Below are positions 17,551-22,997 of a stretch of DNA of 22,997 nt, in pieces. Under the pieces are notes generated by a model. That model searched no databases. It had not been told where the DNA came from and worked only from the letters and a program-made list of their open reading frames with translations. Made by a program: the position numbers and the translations under genes. The stretch comes from Dictyocoela muelleri (taxonomy: Eukaryota; Microsporidia). The stretch covers positions 1 through 22,997 of the forward strand of contig SDVU01000068.1 of the NCBI GenBank assembly GCA_016256075.1, given 5' to 3'. The first letter of the stretch is position 1. Each line of letters starts with the position of its first letter.

Positions 17551-18114
17551 GGTTACGGCCCACTAGTTCCAAATCCCACTAGTTCCAAAATATTATAAGA
17601 TATTATTTAATACACATTAAATAAGTAAATGAAATATTAATAAATTAATAGTAAAAAGTCTGAATTGTAATTTTTGTATAAAAAAGCTACAGTTCGTTTT
17701 TGTTAACATATTTAAATAAAGGCTACACTAGGCTTAACTCATTCTTTTTAAGATTTCTATCACGATTGAATTATTTATTTTTTCGATGTAATGAAAGACT
17801 TAGAAATTCTGAGATAGAAATCTTATAAAAAAACGAGTTAATACCAAATTCCTCTTTACTATGTTCACAAAAACGAATTATAATTTTTTAAACAAAAATT
17901 TCAATTCAGACTTTTTGCTATTAATTTATTAATATTTCATTTACTTATTTAAAGTGTATTAAACAATATCTTATAATATTTCGGAACTAGTGGAATTTGG
18001 AACTAGTGGAATTTATATCTAGTGGAATTTAGAGCTAGTGGAATTTGGAACTAGTGGAATTTGGAACTAGAGGAATTGGGAACTAGTGGAATTGGGAACT
18101 AGTGGGCCGTAACC
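17551..18114. mobile_element. Foldback-type element with arms over 200 bp
   Basis: The tips are perfect inverted repeats, GGTTACGGCCCACTAGTTCC on the left and its complement on the right. The arms continue inward as an inverted repeat to AAGATTTCTATC (ends 17761) and GATAGAAATCTT (starts 17813), leaving a 51-bp loop. Shared arm segments include AAAAAGTCTGAATTG, ATTAATAAATTAATAG and AATATTATAAGATATT. The right arm (302 bp) is longer than the left (211 bp) because a 16-bp array is expanded there. No coding sequence and no clear target duplication are seen. It separates a Merlin remnant from a truncated SINE-like copy. Confidence 0.8.
17983..18108. repeat. Subterminal array of about eight 16-bp units
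   Basis: The units GGAACTAGTGGAATTT repeat head to tail about eight times, with variants ATATCTAGTGGAATTT, AGAGCTAGTGGAATTT and GGAACTAGAGGAATTG. The left arm of the same element has only two (17560-17588). Subterminal repeats often are transposase-binding sites; that role is inferred. Confidence 0.85.
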
Positions 18115-18116
18115 TA

Positions 18117-18426
18117 TTGATATACAGTTGTTCCGGTGTGGTATAGCAGATTAAGACTTAGTCTAAAAAAAAGTAGAGGGGACTATTCTAGGTGTGGGGA
18201 TGATAGCGGCGACCCATCTCGGCAAAAAGTAGTAAAAAAATCATGAAATACCACTAATTATCTCTATCCTACTAAGTAATTGATAAAACGAAAATCATTA
18301 TACAGCTGGACCTCTGGGAACTTAGGAGTTTTGGATAATCGGGACACCAGGAACCAAAGGTCTAAATACCTCGGTAGGAGACAACTCTCCGTGTTGGCAG
18401 CTATGGGTGTTATCGGCATGAAATAT
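18117..18426 (+). repeat. SINE-like dispersed repeat, copy F lacking its head
   Basis: It starts at TTGATATACAGTTGTTCCGG directly beside the foldback element and continues with GTGTGGTATAGCAGATTAAG, GATGATAGCGGCGACCCATC, TCGGCAAAAAGTAGT, ATTGATAAAACGAAAATC, GAACCAAAGGTCTAAATACC and the end TGTTATCGGCATGAAATAT. It matches copies B and D in the tail and E in the GCATCTCGGC region. The tRNA-like head is missing. Confidence 0.62.
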
Positions 18427-18528
18427 ATATCAAATATTATTATATATGCACAATTTTGTATTTAAAGTAAAATTGTGATAATTTTTTCAAATGAAACGCC
18501 CAAATCATAAAAAAAATTCCATCATAAT

Positions 18529-18953
18529 GCCAGATAACTCTGTGGTTAAACTCTTTAATGTAAAATTTAAGTAACATGTTTTATTCTTTACATAACTTCT
18601 AATAAATAACCAGGGATTATATTATGTTGTTAAAACTATAGCAGTAATAACAGTGTTTTCAGTGTGGTATAGTTGATTATGAATTATTCAAATCTTTTAA
18701 GCGAATCGGAAGTGAATCTCCTAAGTGTTGAATGAGTGTAAGGATACATCTTGGTAAATAAGTAGTGAAACTAAAAAATTCATGAAAAGCTTATAATTAC
18801 TTGTATTATGTCGAGTCATTAATAAAAAAGAATAACGCATAAAAATATAGGCATCTAGGTAGCTCAGATATGACGTATTATTGGAACACCAGCAACATAA
18901 ATCTAAAGACACAGGTTTAAAACAAATCTTTGTGGTGTCAATTATGAATATTG
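18529..18953 (+). repeat. SINE-like dispersed repeat, full-length diverged copy G
   Basis: The head GCCAGATAACTCTGTGGTTA and AATGTAAAATTTAAGTAACA corresponds to copy C, with a decayed B box. The body has TGTGGTATAGTTGATTATGA, AGTAGTGAAACT, GAGTCATTAATAAAA, CATCTAGGTAGCTCAG and AACATAAATCTAAAGACACA, and it ends GGTGTCAATTATGAATATT. Length is 425 bp. It is one of the more diverged copies. Confidence 0.62.
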
Positions 18954-19272
18954 CAAATAAATAATCTAAAATAAATATGATTTTACCACGAGTCATTTAC
19001 CATTTTAAATAAGATATTACATAAATAAAAATATAAATCTAGAACTGATTAATTGATTTTTAATTTAATCAGGGATTTAATATTGAGATTTGAAAAAAAA
19101 ACAAAATTAAACTGGAAAGATTATTCATAAAAAAGATTAATTTTGGATTAATCAACGAAATACTATTAACTTTTAAAAAAAACGATCAATATTGATTATA
19201 ATTAAAATAAAAAAATAAAAAAATTTTAAAAAAGTCAAAATACAGGAAATAATAATAAAAATTTGCACTCAC
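18954..19272. other. AT-rich spacer before the younger retroelement
   Basis: No gene is seen. A short inverted repeat (AAAAGATTAATTTTGGATTAATC, in part, at about 19130) is the only structure noticed. Confidence 0.4.
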
Positions 19273-19470
19273 TGTTGGATTCTATGAATCCAGTTATAAA
19301 GGAGGTAACGATGTAAACCGCATTGACCAATGTCAATGAATTCAGATTTACCCCTTTAAGTTGATTGGTTCGTATCAACGTTTATTAGTTTTTAAGTTAT
19401 TTTATTGACAAATTGTTTTATATTTTATGTTTTAAATCTTATTGGTCAATTATAACTATAAAAGGAAACA
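19273..19470 (+). repeat. 5' LTR of the younger Ty3/gypsy element
   Basis: This 198-bp stretch is identical, as read by eye, to 22800-22997. It begins TGTTGG and ends GGAAACA, the TG...CA form. A TATAAAAGG box lies at 19457-19465 and the first gag ATG at 19484. The second copy is cut by the window end, so the LTR may be longer than 198 bp. No tRNA-type primer site is evident directly after 19470. Confidence 0.85.
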
Positions 19471-22400
19471 ATATTAAATAAACATGTTGTTTAGAAATTC
19501 TTTATTTACTTTTAAGAAACGTATCTCAGGTGAGAGACCTGGCAAATCCAACCTAAAAGATATTGCTTTTGACGATAAAATAGAGACTCAACTACGCGAT
19601 TTGAATACAATACCTGCTGCGGAAAATGTGGGTAATTTGAATCGTATGGCTTCTATATCTAGGTCAGAGTGCGTGTTAACCAGAAATATGAATGAAAGAG
19701 ATGTAAGGGTGGAAATTTTTATGTTCGAAGGAGAAGATAACTTTGACACACTCTCTTTGAGAGCAAAAATGACTCAGCTGGTTAAAAGAAGTAATTCCGA
19801 AGTCAAAGAATGGTTCTACGAAATGGGTATAGAAGAGAAGTTACCAGAATCATGGAATGAATTTAAAATTAAAATTATAGATTTCTGCTGTGGGCAAGGA
19901 ATAGACAACATCCGGAAATATAAAGAAGAATTATGGTCACAGTATTTAGAGCGTCTAAGATGCTGCGCTAAGGATAAAAATATTTCAGAAGAAGATGTGT
20001 TAAAGAAATTGAGGCGTGATAAAGCTCCAAAGACACTTCAGATGATATTTTATTCATTTAATGTGTCTTTAAAGGATATATATTTGCGTATTCTGGAGTG
20101 GGAAAGATATAATTACAGTATAAATTTACCAAGAGAGAATACATATAGTAACGATAATTTTAATGATAAAAATAAACATTTAAAAGGTAGGTTAAATGAT
20201 CATAAAAAAAGAATTAAGTGTTTCAAGTGCAATGAATTAGGACATTATAGTAATGAATGTAATAAGAAAGACGACAAAATAAATATTCTTAGGGGTGATT
20301 TTAAAAGAGGCTGTAAGTTAGATATCGATAAAATAAAAATACAAGGTAAAGATTTCATGGCTATTTTTGATACAGGCGCTTGTGAATCTGTTATAACGAG
20401 CAAAATATTGAAAAAGATATCACGTGAAAATATTTTCAAAAGAGAAAATGAATTTACGCTTATCAATGGAGACACAGTTAAAATAAATCGAGGAATAAAA
20501 CTTGATATTATATACAAAGGAAAAAATATAAAAGAAATTTTTAATATAGTTGAGAACGATAAGAACGAAGAAATTTTACTTAGTAACAATTTAGTCAAAA
20601 AACTAAGGACAGAAGTGAAAATACCTATTGAATGCACGATTGATACAAGAAACAATATACCAATAAGCTGGAGTAGGCCAATAAGGTCATTTAAAGATAA
20701 AAAAGACTTCCATAAACTTGTTTGTGAACTTGAAAATAAAGGTATAGTATCAGAAAGTAACTCGCGATGGTTAAATCCGGTTCACTTAGTGCGAAAGAAA
20801 AATGGAGATTTAAGATTTTGTATCGATTTTAGGAAATTAAATGATTTAGTGGAACAAGATAATTTTGAGATACCACGTATAAAAGAATTAATATCTACAT
20901 TATATGGGAAAAAATATTTTACACGTATAGATTTAAAGGACGGATTTTTCCAAATTCCAATTAAGAAAACTGATCGTGAAAAAACTGCTTTCTATACAGG
21001 TTCACGTTTGATGGAATTTAATAGAATGCCTCAAGGTTATAAAAATAGCCCGGCTATTTTTCAAAGGGCTATGCATTTGATAGTAAAAAATCTAATTGGT
21101 AACTGTTGTATTGTTTATATCGATGATATACTGGTTTTTGGTGAAAGTATTGACGAACATGATCGAAATCTTTCAAAAATTATTGAAAGATTAAATGAAT
21201 TCGGTCTTGAAGAGAATAAGGATAAAAGAGAGGAAAGAGTTGAGAAAATAAAATTCTTGGGATATCAAATATCACTAAATCATATAACTCCGAGTTTTGA
21301 AAGAGCACAAGGTATAGTCGATTACAAAGCTCCAAAAACAAAAAGAGAGTTGCAAAGATTTTTAGGTATGATTAATTACGATAGGATGTTTATAAGTAAC
21401 CTTTCAAGTGATTTAAAAATTCTATATGCTTTAACTGAGAAGAAGAAGAAATTCGAGTGGGGAGAGGATGAAAACAATATATTTGAAAATATTAAAAGTA
21501 GATGGAAAGATAATCTTTCAGTAATAATTCCAAATCCAGATAAATCTTATGAATTAGAAACCGATGCTTCCAATACAGGAATTGGTGCTGTTTTGAGACA
21601 GGAAGGAAAACCTGTGGCTTATATTTCTAGACTATTAAATAAAGCGGAACAAAATTATGGAATTACTGAGAAGGAAACATTAGCCGCGTTATGGGCAATG
21701 GAAAAACTTGAATATTTCTTGATGGGATCTAGGTTTTCTCTGATAACGGATCACAAAGCGATAGAACAATTGAAAAGCAAAGTAGATTTCGGATCTCAAA
21801 GAATTCAGAGATGGTTCCAGAGATTTTAAAGATTTAGCTTTGATATTATTTATAGAAAGGGAGAAAATCATATCTCCTCTGATGCCTTGAGCCGTGCTTT
21901 CTATATTGAAAATGTCCGTCTGAACAATGAACAATCTATTATGGAATATCACATGAAAATGAATCACAGGAAAAGAATAAAAAATGGACTAGCCAAAATT
22001 GAAATTGTAACAAGTTTGCGGAACATAAGAAATGTTATTAAAAAATGTGAAACATGTCAGAAAATGGACAGGAAAATAATTTCACCTGGTGAATTTATTG
22101 ACACTTATTATCCAGGGTAGAAAGTTGCGTTTGACATAATGGAAATTAAAAAGAATGACTTAGTGAGTCTAGGTATTGATTATTTCACTAGAAAAGTATT
22201 CGGGAAAGCAATTAAAACGAAAGAATCAAAAAAATATTAGATTTCATAAAAGAGACACACCAAATTTTTCCGATAAAAACTTTATTAACTGATAACGGGA
22301 AGGAGTTCAATAATGAAAGACTTAAAAAATGGTGTAAAATGAAAGGGATAGTTCAAACTTTTTCGGTTCCTTATTACCACCAAAGCAATGGTAGGATAGA

Positions 22401-22788
22401 AAGAGCAAATCGTACTATAAGGGAAGCACTAAAACATATGAAAGGACCAAAATCACTGATATTAAAAAATGTTATTGAAAATTATAATAATTCTGAACAT
22501 AGAGGGATTGGAATGACACCAAATGAAGCTCAAAAGGATTTTAATTATTTTAAGATTATCATGAAGCAAAATGAATATGCAAAAGAATTTGTAGTAAGAA
22601 AATCTCCACGCGAATTCTTTAAATTAAATGATCAAGTATTAATAAAAAACGAAAATAAGAAGTCGAAAATGGATAATGAATTTTCTGTATCGGGATTTAT
22701 TAAAAAAGTTTTGAGTAAAAATACATATGTAATTGAAACAGAAGATCAACAGATATTTGTGAGACACGAATCTCAGCTTAAGCGGTTT

Positions 22789-22799
22789 AAAGAGGGGGA
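22789..22799 (+). other. Polypurine tract of the younger Ty3/gypsy element
   Basis: AAAGAGGGGGA directly precedes the TGTTGG start of the 3' LTR, the usual place of the plus-strand primer. It supports the LTR's left boundary. Confidence 0.8.
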
Positions 22800-22997
22800 T
22801 GTTGGATTCTATGAATCCAGTTATAAAGGAGGTAACGATGTAAACCGCATTGACCAATGTCAATGAATTCAGATTTACCCCTTTAAGTTGATTGGTTCGT
22901 ATCAACGTTTATTAGTTTTTAAGTTATTTTATTGACAAATTGTTTTATATTTTATGTTTTAAATCTTATTGGTCAATTATAACTATAAAAGGAAACA
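22800..22997 (+). repeat. 3' LTR of the younger Ty3/gypsy element (cut by window end)
   Basis: Identical to 19273-19470 as far as it is visible. The last coding segment of pol runs 67 nt into it, as the older element's does into its own LTR. The right flank and target duplication lie outside the window. Confidence 0.88.

Larger units (their letters stand above)
19273..22997 (+). mobile_element. Young Ty3/gypsy LTR retrotransposon, nearly whole but broken
   Basis: The element runs from its 5' LTR (19273) to the end of the window, which lies in its 3' LTR. The gag and first pol parts share one long frame: gag, with a CCHC zinc knuckle (CFKCNELGHYSNEC, about 20219-20260), protease (IFDTGACES, about 20365), reverse transcriptase (about 20640-21260, with VYIDD) and RNase H (about 21540-21830, with TDAS). 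Then come the H2C2 finger of integrase (about 21945-22065) and the integrase core and C-terminal part (about 22130-22866). RNase H before integrase gives the Ty3/gypsy type. About two breaks are evident in the later part of pol. The LTR sequence is identical at both sides over the 198 bp visible, so the insertion is recent. Gag and pol in one frame recalls the Tf1 organisation. Confidence 0.92.

Noticed and set aside
17378-17566. Plus-strand 62-codon open frame
   Set aside because: It lies antisense to the degraded Merlin transposase and runs into the foldback element; no start signal or domain.
17983-18108. CRISPR-like array of short repeats
   Set aside because: The 16-bp units are directly adjacent with no unique spacers, lie inside a foldback element, and the DNA is eukaryotic.
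18280-18465. Plus-strand 61-codon open frame
   Set aside because: It lies within SINE-like copy F and is not open in the other copies.
18721-18996. Minus-strand 91-codon open frame
   Set aside because: It is antisense to SINE-like copy G, with no start signal or recognisable domain.

Overview
The window looks like nuclear DNA of a microsporidian with an AT-rich, transposon-loaded genome; the species cannot be told from sequence alone. The evidence is: (1) four genes, none needing an intron, whose start codons are preceded within 0-4 nt by a CCC/CCCC(C) run, the start-site signal known from microsporidia; (2) a compact 1151-residue type II DNA topoisomerase; (3) a Tom70-like import receptor, one of the few mitochondrial import parts kept for mitosomes; (4) several transposases with the ISXO2/IS1595 (Merlin-type) DDE domain, which are common in microsporidian genomes.

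Layout. 1-639: end of a broken Merlin transposase. About 750-3660: an old, 5'-truncated Ty3/gypsy fossil with a candidate LTR, then a Merlin-like terminal-repeat remnant near 3706. 4081-7536: TOP2. 7732-8592: two copies of a dispersed ~430-bp repeat with a tRNA-like head (SINE-like). 9231-10340: a complete but inactivated Merlin element with terminal repeats and an 8-bp target duplication. 10680-12300: fragments, two small inverted-repeat elements, a SINE-like head and a 56-codon gene. 12310-12960: a divergent protein with features of an RNase PH-fold exosome subunit. 13044-13479: a full SINE-like copy. 13587-15152: the Tom70-like gene. 15171-19000: nested small elements (two SINE-like pieces, a hairpin-bearing MITE, a hAT MITE with its target duplication, a third Merlin remnant, a 564-bp foldback element and two more SINE-like copies). 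19273-22997: a young Ty3/gypsy element with identical LTR sequence at both sides.

The host genes are housekeeping genes: chromosome topology, probable RNA processing or decay, and mitosome protein import. There is no sign that they form one pathway. TOP2 is on the + strand; the other three are on the - strand with separate start signals.

The most unusual content is the SINE-like family: at least eight pieces in 11 kb, three of them full length at 425-436 bp, with pol III A-box/B-box-like heads and a shared 3' end. After it come the foldback element with an asymmetric 16-bp array and the MITE carrying an 89-bp hairpin. All comparisons were made by eye.
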